DNA of 64,000 nt. It comes from Thermoleophilia bacterium UBA2241 (lineage in GTDB: Bacteria; Actinomycetota; Thermoleophilia; UBA2241). The notes beneath the pieces were generated by a model. That model was given only the letters and a program-made list of their open reading frames with translations, was not told the DNA's origin and did no database searches. The DNA lies in NCBI GenBank assembly GCA_002347645.1, contig DDYF01000027.1, forward strand, positions 1 through 64,000, in the 5' to 3' direction. Numbering within the stretch: position 1 is the stretch's first letter; every line of letters begins with the position of its first letter. This document shows positions 49,875-58,480 of this stretch, piece by piece. The position numbers and the translations under genes were made by a program.

Positions 49875-50117
49875 TCAGCCCGCGACCTTGATGACGAAGT
49901 CGATTGCGTCGCCGACGGTCTTGATCTCGCCGGCTTCCTCGTCGCTGATCTTGATGCCGAACTTCTCTTCCATCGTCATGACGAGCTCGACGAGGTCGAG
50001 GGAGTCGGTCTCGAGGTCTTCCTCGAACCGCGCGTCCTCTGTGACCTTCTCTTCGTCGACGCTCAGGGTCTCGACGAGGATCGCCTTGACCTGGGCGAAC
50101 ACCTCTTCACGCGTCAT
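49875..50117 (-). CDS. acpP: acyl carrier protein
   Basis: Carries acyl chains in fatty-acid synthesis on a phosphopantetheine attached to Ser39 in the ETDSLDLVEL motif. 80 residues, acidic and helical, full length. ATG 50117 with GGAGGT 7 nt upstream. Placed between plsX and rnc as in Bacillus and many actinobacteria. A TAGACT -10-like box lies on the minus strand at 50149-50144. Confidence 0.95.
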   Translation of the reverse strand: MTREEVFAQVKAILVETLSVDEEKVTEDARFEEDLETDSLDLVELVMTMEEKFGIKISDEEAGEIKTVGDAIDFVIKVAG

Positions 50118-50186
50118 CAACGGACCTCCGGTGAGTTTGTCGCAGTCTACAGAATGGCCACGCACCGAGAAAGCGAATCCGCGTGG

Positions 50187-51275
50187 TCAGCTCGCCGTGT
50201 CGCCTCCCTCGGGCGATCCGGCGCCGAGCTCGCGGGCGATCGAGGGCAGGAGGTCGCTGACGACACCGCGGGCGGCTTGCCGCACGGCGTTGGCGATGCC
50301 GCGTGCGCGCGAGCTGCCGTGAGCGATGATCACCGGCGCCTTCATACCCACGAGGAAGGCGCCGCCGTACTCTTCGGGGTCGAGCGCGTCGCGGACGCGA
50401 TAGAGCTCGGCACGCAGCAGCGCCCCGCCGAGCTTTGTGCTCAAGTTGGCGTCGATCGCCTGCCGCACAGCCTTCATGACGGCCTTGGCGGTGCCCTCGA
50501 TGGTCTTGAGGGCGACGTTGCCGGTGAAGCCGTCGGTCACCACCACGTCGACGGCGCGGTCCATGATGTCCCTGCCCTCCACGTTGCCGCGGAAGCGGAC
50601 GCGTGGGTCCCCCGCCATGAGCTTGTGAGCCTCGATCACGGCGCCCGTGCCCTTCGTCTCCTCCTCGCCGATCGACAGCAGCCCGACCTCCGGCTCGGCG
50701 ATGCCCATCACCTCACGTGCGAAGGCCTGACCCATGACGGCGAACTGGCGCAGGTGCTCCGGTCGGCATTCGGCGTTGGCGCCGATGTCGAGCATGGCGA
50801 GCGGCGTCGGCGCCGCAGGCATGATCGAACAGATCGCGGGGCGGTGGACGCCGTGGATCCGGTGAACGTACAGCAGGCTGGCCGCCACGACGGCGCCGGT
50901 GTTGCCGGCGCTCACGAAGGCGTCGGCCTGGCCCTCGTGTACGAGCTTCATGCCCATGACGAGCGACGACGCGGTCTTTCTGCGCGCGGCAGCGACGGGC
51001 TCGTCGTGAAAGGTGATCACGTCCGGGGCGTGGACGAGCTCGACGTGGCGCGCGTCCGGCGGCAGCAGCCGCCCCACGCGCGCCTCGTCGCCCACCAGCA
51101 CGACCCGCACACGTTCGCCGGCAGCCTGGAGGGCGCCCTTGACGACCTCGTCCGGCGCGTTGTCGCCGCCCATGGCGTCGACCACGACCCGCACGGTCCG
51201 GTCTGAGGACCCGGAGCTCCAGGCCGCCGTGACCTCGTGCGGTGAGACGTACCTGCCGGCGACCGCGGCCCTCAC
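50187..51275 (-). CDS. plsX: phosphate acyltransferase PlsX
   Basis: Turns acyl-ACP into acyl-phosphate for glycerolipid synthesis. The 362-residue protein contains VVVDAMGGDNAPDEVVKGA, SAGNTGAVVAASL, LLSIGEEETKG and DGFTGNVALKTIEGTAKA. The first about 28 residues are not conserved, so the start (GTG 51275) may be too early; GTG 51191 is the shortest option. It neighbours acpP, whose acylated form is its substrate. Confidence 0.95.
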   Translation of the reverse strand: MRAAVAGRYVSPHEVTAAWSSGSSDRTVRVVVDAMGGDNAPDEVVKGALQAAGERVRVVLVGDEARVGRLLPPDARHVELVHAPDVITFHDEPVAAARRKTASSLVMGMKLVHEGQADAFVSAGNTGAVVAASLLYVHRIHGVHRPAICSIMPAAPTPLAMLDIGANAECRPEHLRQFAVMGQAFAREVMGIAEPEVGLLSIGEEETKGTGAVIEAHKLMAGDPRVRFRGNVEGRDIMDRAVDVVVTDGFTGNVALKTIEGTAKAVMKAVRQAIDANLSTKLGGALLRAELYRVRDALDPEEYGGAFLVGMKAPVIIAHGSSRARGIANAVRQAARGVVSDLLPSIARELGAGSPEGGDTAS

Positions 51276-51336
51276 GCGCCGCGACCCTGCCTGCGTCGGT
51301 CGTACAGACGGCTCGGCGACATCGCTCTTGGCCGTC

Positions 51337-52398
51337 TCAGGAGAGGTCTGCGACGAGCCGGTCGAGGTCGACGTGCTCGTCGATGAGGTCGACGATCAGG
51401 TCGATCTTGGCCGGCTCCTGCACTCGCAGGCGGCCGAAGAGGCGGCGCAGCCCGTCGGCCGCCGTCACGGTGTCGCTCTCGACGGAGATCAACGGCACCC
51501 CGGCCTCCTCCGCGCGCTCGAGCACGGCGGGGCTCGGCACGTAGTTGCCGGTGAGCACGACGCCCACCGTCGGGGTCTCGAGCGCCGTCAGCACGATCTC
51601 GGCGCGGTCGCCGCCGACGATCACGACCTTGTTCGGCGTGAGCTGGAAGTAGCGCAGGGCGTGCTCGGGGCTCATGGCGCCGATGAGGTACGTCTCGACC
51701 AGCCGGTCGCCGTGTTGCTCTCCGCAGACGTACGTGCCCCTGAGCGCCTCGACGATCTCGTCCACGGAGACGGCCGACAGCCTGGCGTTGGAGGCGAGGA
51801 CACCGTAGCTCGTCACGTCGTGCGTCTCGAGGAATGCCGTGTACTCGCCGCGCACCAGGTCGACGCGCGTCTCGGGGACCATGTTAAAGAGGACGCCGAG
51901 GAGGTACTCCTTCAGGGCGTCCTTGACGTAGATGATGTCGTCGAGGAGGCGGGCGCCGGCGAACTTGGCGACCAGCAGGGTGGCCAGGTCGAGGTGCCGG
52001 ACCACGTCGGCCCCGCTCGTGCGCAGGAAGCGCCCCTGCCAGATCTCGCCCAGGCCCTCGCACACGACGAGGTCCTTGCCCTTGGCGATGCGCGCGTAGG
52101 CGTCTTCCACGCGACGCATGGCGTCGACCTCGGAGCCCGACAGCACGTCGTGGAGGGCGTCTTCGTCGAGGACGACCGGACAGATGTCGGCCGGGTCGTC
52201 CTCGAGCCCGAGAAGCTCGGCGACGAAGGCCGCGTCCTCGTCGAGCACGTGTCCGCCGCTGTGCGCGGCGAGCGTGCCGACGGGCTTGAAGTAGCCGACC
52301 TCGCAGCCGCGACGACGCATCGCCAGGCAAAGGCCGACGGCGATGGTCGTCTTACCGCCGCTGCCCTGGGTGGAGGCGATGTACAGCGACTTCAGCAT
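51337..52398 (-). CDS. BioD-like P-loop plus DRTGG-domain protein (Pta N-terminal-like)
   Basis: A 353-residue protein. Residues 1-200 form a dethiobiotin-synthetase-like P-loop fold with ASTQGSGGKTTIAVGLCLAM and FKPVG. Residues about 210-320 form a DRTGG domain (VETYLIGAMSPEHALRYFQ, VVIVGGDRAEIVLTALET, GVVLTGNYVPSPAVL). This is the regulatory half of long phosphotransacetylases without the catalytic half. Such stand-alone proteins are annotated as phosphotransacetylase-family but have no shown activity. Its place between plsX and rpmF suggests a link to acyl/acetyl-phosphate levels, which is inference. Confidence 0.82.
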   Translation of the reverse strand: MLKSLYIASTQGSGGKTTIAVGLCLAMRRRGCEVGYFKPVGTLAAHSGGHVLDEDAAFVAELLGLEDDPADICPVVLDEDALHDVLSGSEVDAMRRVEDAYARIAKGKDLVVCEGLGEIWQGRFLRTSGADVVRHLDLATLLVAKFAGARLLDDIIYVKDALKEYLLGVLFNMVPETRVDLVRGEYTAFLETHDVTSYGVLASNARLSAVSVDEIVEALRGTYVCGEQHGDRLVETYLIGAMSPEHALRYFQLTPNKVVIVGGDRAEIVLTALETPTVGVVLTGNYVPSPAVLERAEEAGVPLISVESDTVTAADGLRRLFGRLRVQEPAKIDLIVDLIDEHVDLDRLVADLS

Positions 52399-52416
52399 CG
52401 CGTACCGCCGTGACGG

Positions 52417-52599
52417 TCACTCGGCTTCGAGGACGATGACCTCGCGGCCCTTGTACGTGCCGCACTTCGGGCAGGCACGGTGCGGCAGCTTCGGGCTCTT
52501 GCACTGGGGGCAGATGCTGGCGGTGTCTACGCTGAGCTTCTGCTGCGCACGGCGCTTGTCGCGCTTGGACTGCGAGGTCTTCTTCTTGGGGACGGGCAT
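52417..52599 (-). CDS. rpmF: 50S ribosomal protein L32
   Basis: A 60-residue L32 of the zinc-binding type, with CPQCKSPKLPHRACPKC carrying both CxxC pairs, so it depends on zinc. MPVPKKKTSQSKRDKRRAQ opening is canonical. ATG start, next to DUF177 as in most bacteria. Confidence 0.97.
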   Translation of the reverse strand: MPVPKKKTSQSKRDKRRAQQKLSVDTASICPQCKSPKLPHRACPKCGTYKGREVIVLEAE

Positions 52600-52683
52600 G
52601 GACGTTCTCCTCGGTTCGGCCGGACGCAGTACTCTAGCACAGGTCGGGCCCCTCGCGCGCCTGCCCGGGCCTCGAGCCGCTCG

Positions 52684-53169
52684 TCATCCGGAGCGCGATT
52701 GCTCCCCGGGCTCATGGTCGTGGTGTGGGTCGGCGTTGAGGTCGGCGCCGCAGACGGGGCACAACCCGGCGCACTCGTCCCGGCACAGCAGGCGTACCGG
52801 CAGGGCGTCGGCGATCAGGTCCCGCGTCCATCGCTCGAGATCGACGGCGTATGCCGACGTGTAGCCGTCTGCTTCATCATCCTCGGTCTCGGAGGCGCCA
52901 TGCCCTACGTAGTCGATACCCTTGGCCTCGACACGGACACGCGCAGGCTCGAGGCAGCGTTGACAGGGGCCGTCGACCTCGGTCTCGAGACTCGCCGTGA
53001 GGGTGAGCCGGTCGCCGACGCGCGCGGCCCGCAGGTCGACCTCGACGACGCCGCCGGGCACGGAGTACTCGAGCCCGCCGAAGACGAAGGGCGCCACCTC
53101 GACGGGCAGTCGCCGCCAAGTCTCGCTCTGGTCGCCGAACCGCAGCGACCGCAGGTCGAAGCGACGCAT
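52684..53169 (-). CDS. yceD: DUF177/YceD-family protein
   Basis: A 161-residue protein of the DUF177 family, which nearly always precedes rpmF and is implicated in 23S rRNA maturation in plants and bacteria. Cysteine pairs at GPCQRCLEPA and CRDECAGLCPVCGADLN probably bind zinc. Conserved VDLRAARVGDRLTL-type strands precede them. ATG 53169. The DHHDHEP-like His-rich tail is not conserved. Function is by family only. Confidence 0.9.
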   Translation of the reverse strand: MRRFDLRSLRFGDQSETWRRLPVEVAPFVFGGLEYSVPGGVVEVDLRAARVGDRLTLTASLETEVDGPCQRCLEPARVRVEAKGIDYVGHGASETEDDEADGYTSAYAVDLERWTRDLIADALPVRLLCRDECAGLCPVCGADLNADPHHDHEPGEQSRSG

Positions 53170-53206
53170 GGGCTGCCTCCGCGACGTGCGACGGCCGCCG
53201 TCGGGG

Positions 53207-53674
53207 TCAGGGCTGCAGGTCCTCGTCCTCCTCGCGCCCTTGCAGGCGCTCGCGCCCGCGCCTGACGGCGGCGATGAACTTGTCGAGGTTCGTCTCGAGG
53301 CTGCCGAGCACGCCGTCGGCGTAGTCTTCGGCGCTCAGACGGATCTGGCGCTCCTGGTCACGCGCGTCCTCCATGATCTGCTGCGCGTTCTTCTCGGCGA
53401 GGCGGACCACCTCGGTGTCTGAGGCCAGATTCTCGGCGCGCTCGTGAGCCTCGGCAAGCAGGCGGTCGGCCTCCTGCTTGGCCTCGGCCAGCATCTCCTG
53501 GCGCTCCTTGACGATCCAGCGCGCCTGCTTGATCTCTTCGGGGATAGTGGAGCGCATCTGGTCGAGGATGTCGTAGATCTCCTCGCGGTCGATCATGACG
53601 CTGTCGGTGAGCGGCACCGATCGTGCGTTGTGGATCAGGTCGTCAAGCTTGTCGATGAGAACGAGGACGTCCAT
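53207..53674 (-). CDS. SepIVA-like coiled-coil cell-division protein
   Basis: A 155-residue DivIVA-like protein. The N-terminal VLVLIDKLDDLIHNARSVPLT motif is typical of the actinobacterial family that includes mycobacterial SepIVA (Rv2927c). A continuous coiled coil follows at about 50-115 (ARWIVKERQEMLAEAKQEAD). In mycobacteria that gene also sits beside a DUF177 gene near rnc, supporting the assignment. SepIVA acts in septation and cell-envelope growth. ATG 53674 with AAGGAGGG upstream is better than the in-frame TTG. Confidence 0.8.
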   Translation of the reverse strand: MDVLVLIDKLDDLIHNARSVPLTDSVMIDREEIYDILDQMRSTIPEEIKQARWIVKERQEMLAEAKQEADRLLAEAHERAENLASDTEVVRLAEKNAQQIMEDARDQERQIRLSAEDYADGVLGSLETNLDKFIAAVRRGRERLQGREEDEDLQP

Positions 53675-53698
53675 ACTCAGCAACCCTCCTTGGGTAGC

Positions 53699-54196
53699 CT
53701 AGGCGCGCGGGGGATAGAGCTCGCGCAGCCGGCGCGCCACGACCGGCGGGACCAGGTCTTGGACCGGCCCGCCGAAGGCAGCGATCTCCTTGACGCCGCT
53801 CGAACTCAGGAAGCTGTGCTCGGGCGAAGCCATCATGAACACGGTTTCGATGTCGGGTGCCAACCTCCTATTGAGCTGCGCCATCGCGAACTCGTACTCG
53901 AAGTCCGAGATCGCCCGCAGCCCCTTGAGGATCACGTGCGCGTCCCACCGTCGGGCGAACTCCACGACCAGGCAGTTGAAGCGGTCGACCTCGACGTTGT
54001 CGTACTCCTTGAGCGCCTCGCGCAGGAACTGCTCACGCTCGTCGGGCGCGAACAGCGGGCTCTTGCGCATGGGGTGCTCCACCAGCCCCACGACCACCCG
54101 CCCGAACTTGCAGGCGCCGCGGCTGATGATGTCGATGTGCCCCACCGTGACGGGGTCGAAGGTGCCCGGCATGATCGCAGTGACGTTGCGCGGCAT
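53699..54196 (-). CDS. coaD: pantetheine-phosphate adenylyltransferase
   Basis: Makes dephospho-CoA, the penultimate step to CoA. The 165-residue nucleotidyltransferase has PGTFDPVTVGHID (TxGH site), VGLVEHPMRKSPLF, LKGLRAISDFEYEFAMAQLNR and the SFLSSSGVKEIAAFGG region. ATG 54196. It follows rsmD, the usual pairing. Confidence 0.96.
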   Translation of the reverse strand: MPRNVTAIMPGTFDPVTVGHIDIISRGACKFGRVVVGLVEHPMRKSPLFAPDEREQFLREALKEYDNVEVDRFNCLVVEFARRWDAHVILKGLRAISDFEYEFAMAQLNRRLAPDIETVFMMASPEHSFLSSSGVKEIAAFGGPVQDLVPPVVARRLRELYPPRA

Positions 54197-54227
54197 CAGG
54201 CCCCCCGGCTCCCTTCGTTCGTCCCGT

Positions 54228-54896
54228 TCAACCGGCCACCATGAAGGTGACCTTGGTGTCTCCATAGACCCTGACCCGGACCTCACGCCACGGGAGCGCC
54301 ACGTCCTCCTTGGCGGAGGTCTCCACGACGATCACGGCCTGCGGCGCGAGGACGGCTCCCAGAAGCCCGCCCAGCGTCTCCAGCGCGCCGGCGGCTCCTG
54401 CGTAGGGCGGGTCCGCAAGCACGAGAGTATACATACACCCGACGCGGGCGTCAGCCTGCAGGGCGCGGGCGACGGGGGCGGCGACGACGCGCGCCGCAGG
54501 CGCCGCGTCGTCGTGCGGTCCGGACCGCCGCGTGACGGGCACTTCGAGCGTCGCGAGGTTGCGTCGCAGCGCGGCCACCGCGGCACGGTCGCGCTCGACG
54601 AACGTACAAGTGCGCGCCCCGCGCGACAGGGCCTCGATGCCCAGCCCCCCGCTGCCAGCGTACAGGTCGAGGGCACGGTGCCCGGCCAGCGGGCCGCCTC
54701 CGTTCGCCGCGGCCGGCGGGACTCTCGGCGGCCCTCCCGAGTGCGCCGCGGCCCACTCCGGCGCCCCGTGCACGGCCTGCAGCACCTGCAGGACGTCGAA
54801 GACGGCTTCGCGCACCTTGTCGGACGTGGGACGCGTGGCGCGGCCAGCGGGCGGCGCGAGCGGCCGGCCTCGCCACACGCCACCGACCACCCTCAC
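54228..54896 (-). CDS. rsmD: 16S rRNA (guanine966-N2)-methyltransferase RsmD
   Basis: A 222-residue Rossmann methyltransferase with the conserved start RVVGGVWRGRPL, TRPTSDKVREAVFDVL, SAM motif LDLYAGSGGLGIEALSRGA and catalytic ADPPY. A Pro/Ala-rich insertion (about 45-70) lengthens the loop before the SAM motif. GTG start. Divergent from the small membrane protein gene at 54942. Confidence 0.95.
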   Translation of the reverse strand: MRVVGGVWRGRPLAPPAGRATRPTSDKVREAVFDVLQVLQAVHGAPEWAAAHSGGPPRVPPAAANGGGPLAGHRALDLYAGSGGLGIEALSRGARTCTFVERDRAAVAALRRNLATLEVPVTRRSGPHDDAAPAARVVAAPVARALQADARVGCMYTLVLADPPYAGAAGALETLGGLLGAVLAPQAVIVVETSAKEDVALPWREVRVRVYGDTKVTFMVAG

Positions 54897-54921
54897 GGCT
54901 GGACCCCGCGGCGTCCTGCCC

Positions 54922-54927
54922 TATACT
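54922..54927 (+). promoter_or_regulatory. candidate -10 box of the small membrane protein gene
   Basis: TATACT lies 15 bp before the ATG at 54942, so the transcript would have a very short leader. The -35 region (CTGGAC) is poor. Confidence 0.35.
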
Positions 54928-54941
54928 GGGTGGGGTATCCC

Positions 54942-55280
54942 ATGGAGTCTCTCTCGGACCTGCTGCACGCCGCCGCCGTCGCGCTCGTCGCGCTCGCCCT
55001 CAACCTTCCGTTCGGCGCGTGGCGCTCCGCCACGCGGCGGTTCTCGAAGCTCTGGTTCCTCGCCGTCCACCTGCCGGTCCCCGTCGTCCTCCTGGCGCGC
55101 GTCGCGACCGACCTGAGCGCCCGCCTCATCCCGGTGCTCGTCGTCGCGGCCGTCGCCGGTCAGGTCCTGGGCTCGTGGGGCTACACCCGGTTGAACGCGG
55201 CCCGACGGCGGATGCCTGCGGCCGTCCCGGCGACACCGGCGCTACCCCCTGCCGAGCACGACCGGCGACCGCTCCGGTGA
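54942..55280 (+). CDS. small hypothetical membrane protein
   Basis: A 112-residue protein with three hydrophobic segments at about residues 8-25, 34-52 and 60-80, then a basic and proline-rich tail; no family recognised. It is the only plus-strand host gene in the right two-thirds of the window and begins downstream of a TATACT box. Its last 39 bases overlap the end of the convergent nucleoside phosphorylase gene. The membrane pattern and codon phase support coding, but the gene could be a chance frame in GC-rich DNA. Confidence 0.55.
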   Translation: MESLSDLLHAAAVALVALALNLPFGAWRSATRRFSKLWFLAVHLPVPVVLLARVATDLSARLIPVLVVAAVAGQVLGSWGYTRLNAARRRMPAAVPATPALPPAEHDRRPLR

Positions 55281-56531
55281 GACCTCGGCCACCGTGAACG
55301 CCGTCTCGAGCACAGCCGCGGCACGTTCACGCCGCCCGCCGTCGCGCGCGTAGACGGTCGCCAGAAGGTCGCCGCCACCGACGCCGTCGCCGACGACCCT
55401 CGCAAGGACCACGCCGGCGGCGGCATCGATCGTGTCGTCGACGGTGCGCCGGCCGGCGCCGGCCAGCTGGGCCGCCTGGCCCACCGCGAGGGCGTCGACC
55501 GCGCCGACGAAGCCGGCACGCGGCGCACGCACCTCGCGGCCGGCCAGGCGATGGTACTCGCCCGGCTTCCAGGTGCCCCCCTGTACGTAGCACCAGCGTT
55601 CGAAGTGCTCGGCGGCGCGCCCGTCGGCCAATGCCGCCGCGGCGCGCCGTCTCCCCTCGCCCTCGTCCACGCCGGCATCCGACAGCGCGAGCAGCATCCC
55701 TGCGAGGGTCAGGACCACCTCGCGCACGTCGCCCGGCCCGGCGCCGCGCAGGACGTCCCACGCCTCCTCGACCTCGAGGCGATTGCCGATGGCGCGCCCG
55801 AGTGGCGCATCCATCGCGGTGAAGACGCAGCTCACCGGGCGGCCGAACGCGTCGCCGACGAGGCGGCAGCGGCGGGCAAGGTCGCGGGCGTGGTCGAGGT
55901 CCTTCAGGAAGGCTCCCCTCCCCACCTTGACGTCGAGCACGAGCGCCGACGTGCCGCTCGCGACCTTCTTGCTCATGATGCTGGCGGCGATGAGCCCATC
56001 CTCTTCGACCGTCGCGGTCACGTCACGCAGCGCGTAGAGCACGCGGTCGGCCGGCACGAGGCGCTCACTCTGGCTGACGACGGCGACACCGATCCGCTCC
56101 AGCTGCCGCAGGAACTCGCCCTGCGGCAGCTGTACCCTGAACCCGGGGATCGACTCGAGCTTGTCGAGCGTGCCCCCGGTGTGCCCGAGCCCGCGACCAG
56201 ACATCTTGCCGAACACCCCGCCGCACGACGCCACGAGGGGGGCGAGAGCGAGGGTGACCTTGTCGCCGACACCGCCGCTCGAGTGCTTGTCGACCACGGG
56301 CCGCCGGACGGCGCTCAGGTCGAGCGTCTTGCCGCTGGCCACCATGGCCCGCGCGAGCCCCACCGTCTCCGCGTCCGACAGGCCGCGCAGCACCATGGCC
56401 ATGAGCAGCGCGCTCGCCTGATAGGAGGGCACCGAGCCGTCCACGACGCCGCGCACGAACGCGTCGAGCCGAGCGGCGTCGAGCTCGTGCCCGTCGCGCT
56501 TCCAGGCGATGATGTCGTTGACCACGTCCAT
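55242..56531 (-). CDS. pdp: pyrimidine-nucleoside (thymidine/uridine) phosphorylase
   Basis: Splits pyrimidine (deoxy)nucleosides to base and (deoxy)ribose-1-phosphate. The 429-residue protein has the family signature SGRGLGHTGGTLDKLES, the phosphate-binding KHSSGGVGDKVTL and a C-terminal PYNP domain (GAVDALAVGQAAQLAGAGR). ATG 56531. Works with punA and deoB encoded just upstream, which together recycle nucleosides into the pentose phosphate pathway. Confidence 0.95.
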   Translation of the reverse strand: MDVVNDIIAWKRDGHELDAARLDAFVRGVVDGSVPSYQASALLMAMVLRGLSDAETVGLARAMVASGKTLDLSAVRRPVVDKHSSGGVGDKVTLALAPLVASCGGVFGKMSGRGLGHTGGTLDKLESIPGFRVQLPQGEFLRQLERIGVAVVSQSERLVPADRVLYALRDVTATVEEDGLIAASIMSKKVASGTSALVLDVKVGRGAFLKDLDHARDLARRCRLVGDAFGRPVSCVFTAMDAPLGRAIGNRLEVEEAWDVLRGAGPGDVREVVLTLAGMLLALSDAGVDEGEGRRRAAAALADGRAAEHFERWCYVQGGTWKPGEYHRLAGREVRAPRAGFVGAVDALAVGQAAQLAGAGRRTVDDTIDAAAGVVLARVVGDGVGGGDLLATVYARDGGRRERAAAVLETAFTVAEVSPERSPVVLGRG

Positions 56532-56552
56532 GCTTCCTCCGGTGATGTCGGG

Positions 56553-57329
56553 TCAGGCGAGCTCGGGCCAGCGCGCCGCGAGCACCGCAGCGAGCGCGGC
56601 ACCGACGGCGGCCCTGAACGTGGCGGCGGTCGCCAGCACCTCGTCGTGCGAGCCTACCGCGGCCGCCCGGTTGACGACCAGCGAGAGCAGACAAAGCTCA
56701 ACGCCGGCGCGCAGCGCGGCACGCACCTCCGGGGCGGTCGACATCCCCACGACATCCCCATACCCGGCGAGCCAGGCCACCTCCTCAGGGGTCTCGTACT
56801 GAGGGCCGGGCACCGCGACGTAGACGCCGGGGCGGGCGGGCGTGACGGCCGCCAGCGCCGCGGCGACACGCGCGGCCTCTGCCGGCGCGCACACCTCGAG
56901 GCGTGGCGGCGCCTCATCCGGCGCTTCCTGCAGGTCGACGACGGCCGTACCCACCACGACGTCGCCGACCGCGACCGCCGGACTCAGGCCGCCACAGGCG
57001 TTGAGCAGCACGAACCGGCGCACGCCCGCCGTGGCCAGGTCGGCGACCACGCGCTCGAGCGCGTCCCGGTCCCACCCCTCGTATGAATGCGGGCGGCCGT
57101 GCACGAGGGCAAGCAGTGTGTCCTCCACGGAGGTCCTCCCCCCCGCCGCCGCCGTGCCGCGGGGCAGGCGCGCCAGCACGAGCATGCTGCCGTGGCCCGC
57201 GACGGCCGGCGCCGGCCAGCCGAGATCGGCGAGCGTGTACTGCCGCTCGACCAGCGCCCCATCCGGGACGACGGCGAGGCCCGACCCGAAGACGACGGCG
57301 ACGTCCGCCGCCGCGGGCGGCACTCTCAC
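56553..57329 (-). CDS. punA: purine-nucleoside phosphorylase (class I trimeric type)
   Basis: Phosphorolysis of guanosine/inosine nucleosides. The 258-residue protein carries VFGSGLAVV, GRPHSYEGWD, LNACGGLSP, PGPQYETPEEVAWL and VGMSTAPEVRAAL, all of the PNP/MTAP family. The Met/Ser pattern favours PNP over MTAP but the substrate is not certain. Its GTG overlaps the deoB stop (GTGA); pdp follows after 21 bp. Confidence 0.92.
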   Translation of the reverse strand: MRVPPAAADVAVVFGSGLAVVPDGALVERQYTLADLGWPAPAVAGHGSMLVLARLPRGTAAAGGRTSVEDTLLALVHGRPHSYEGWDRDALERVVADLATAGVRRFVLLNACGGLSPAVAVGDVVVGTAVVDLQEAPDEAPPRLEVCAPAEAARVAAALAAVTPARPGVYVAVPGPQYETPEEVAWLAGYGDVVGMSTAPEVRAALRAGVELCLLSLVVNRAAAVGSHDEVLATAATFRAAVGAALAAVLAARWPELA

Positions 57330-58480
57330 CTGATGACCTCGCCGGCCAACGGCGGCTCGTCGCCTGTGAGGCGCCAGAACGCGGTGGCGCCGACGTCCTC
57401 GAGGGCACCGTCCCAGCGGCCGGGGCGCAGGCCCAGAGCGAGCAGGGGCGCGTACTCCCTCGAGTGGTCGGTGCCCGGCGTCGTGGGGTCGACTCCGTGG
57501 TCGGCGCAGAAGATCATGGCGTCGCCGGACCTCAGGCGCCGTTCGAACTCCGGGACGGCGCGGTCGACCTCCGCCAGGGCGGCGGCAAAGCCGTCGACGT
57601 CGTTGCGATGGCCCCAGACCTGGTCGAAGTCGACGAGGTTCGCGAACAGCAAGCCGTCGTCCATCGCCTCGAGGTGTCGCAGGCAGGCGGCGACGCCGGC
57701 CGTGTTGTCGGTCGTGTGGTCGTCGACGTCGACGCCGCGCTGGACGAAGATCTCGCCGATCTTGCCGACGCCGACGACCGGCACCCCGCGCTGCTGCAGG
57801 AGGTCGAGGTACGTGGGCCCGACGGGGAGGAGCGAGAAGTCGCGCCGGCGGGACGTGCGCGCGTAGGAGCCGGACCCTCCCGCGAAGGGGCGCGCGATCA
57901 CGCGGCCCACGGCGTGTTCACCCTGGAGGATCTCGCGCGCGATGGCACACCAACGATACAGCTCGTCGACCGGCACGACGTCCTCGTGGCAGGCGACCTG
58001 AAAGACCGAATCGCCCGACGTGTAGACGATCGGGCGGCCGGTGGTGACGTGCTCGTCGCCGAGCTCGGCGATGACGGCGGTGCCGGAGGCCGGCCGGTTG
58101 CAGAGCACGCCCCGGCCCACGGCCGCCTCGAAGGGCTCGATGACCTCCGGCGGGAAGCCCGCGGGATACGTCGGGAAGGGGCGTTCGAGGACGAGCCCCA
58201 TCAGCTCCCAGTGACCCGTCGTCGTGTCTTTGCCGGCGCCGCGTTCGAGGAGGCGACCGTACGTCGCCTCCCGGCGCGGCGCCGGCAACGTGTTCCCGTC
58301 GCTCCTCCGCAGGACACTGACGACCTCGCCCAGCCCCAGGGCGCCGAGGTGCGGCAGGGGTGCCGAGGTGCGCTCCAGGACGTGGCGCAGGGTCGACGCA
58401 CCGTCGTCGCCGTACTCGGCGGCGTCCGGCTGGGCGCCGGCGCCCACACCGTCGAGGACGCAGACGAAGACCCGCGTCAT
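57326..58480 (-). CDS. deoB: phosphopentomutase
   Basis: Interconverts (deoxy)ribose-1- and -5-phosphate, joining the two phosphorylases to central metabolism. The 384-residue alkaline-phosphatase-fold enzyme has VCVLDGVGAGAQPDA at the N-terminus, GKDTTTGHWEL with the catalytic Thr, YTSGDSVFQVACHEDVVP and the metal-binding CADHGVDPTTPGTDHSRE. ATG overlaps the xerD stop (ATGA). Confidence 0.96.
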   Translation of the reverse strand: MTRVFVCVLDGVGAGAQPDAAEYGDDGASTLRHVLERTSAPLPHLGALGLGEVVSVLRRSDGNTLPAPRREATYGRLLERGAGKDTTTGHWELMGLVLERPFPTYPAGFPPEVIEPFEAAVGRGVLCNRPASGTAVIAELGDEHVTTGRPIVYTSGDSVFQVACHEDVVPVDELYRWCAIAREILQGEHAVGRVIARPFAGGSGSYARTSRRRDFSLLPVGPTYLDLLQQRGVPVVGVGKIGEIFVQRGVDVDDHTTDNTAGVAACLRHLEAMDDGLLFANLVDFDQVWGHRNDVDGFAAALAEVDRAVPEFERRLRSGDAMIFCADHGVDPTTPGTDHSREYAPLLALGLRPGRWDGALEDVGATAFWRLTGDEPPLAGEVIR

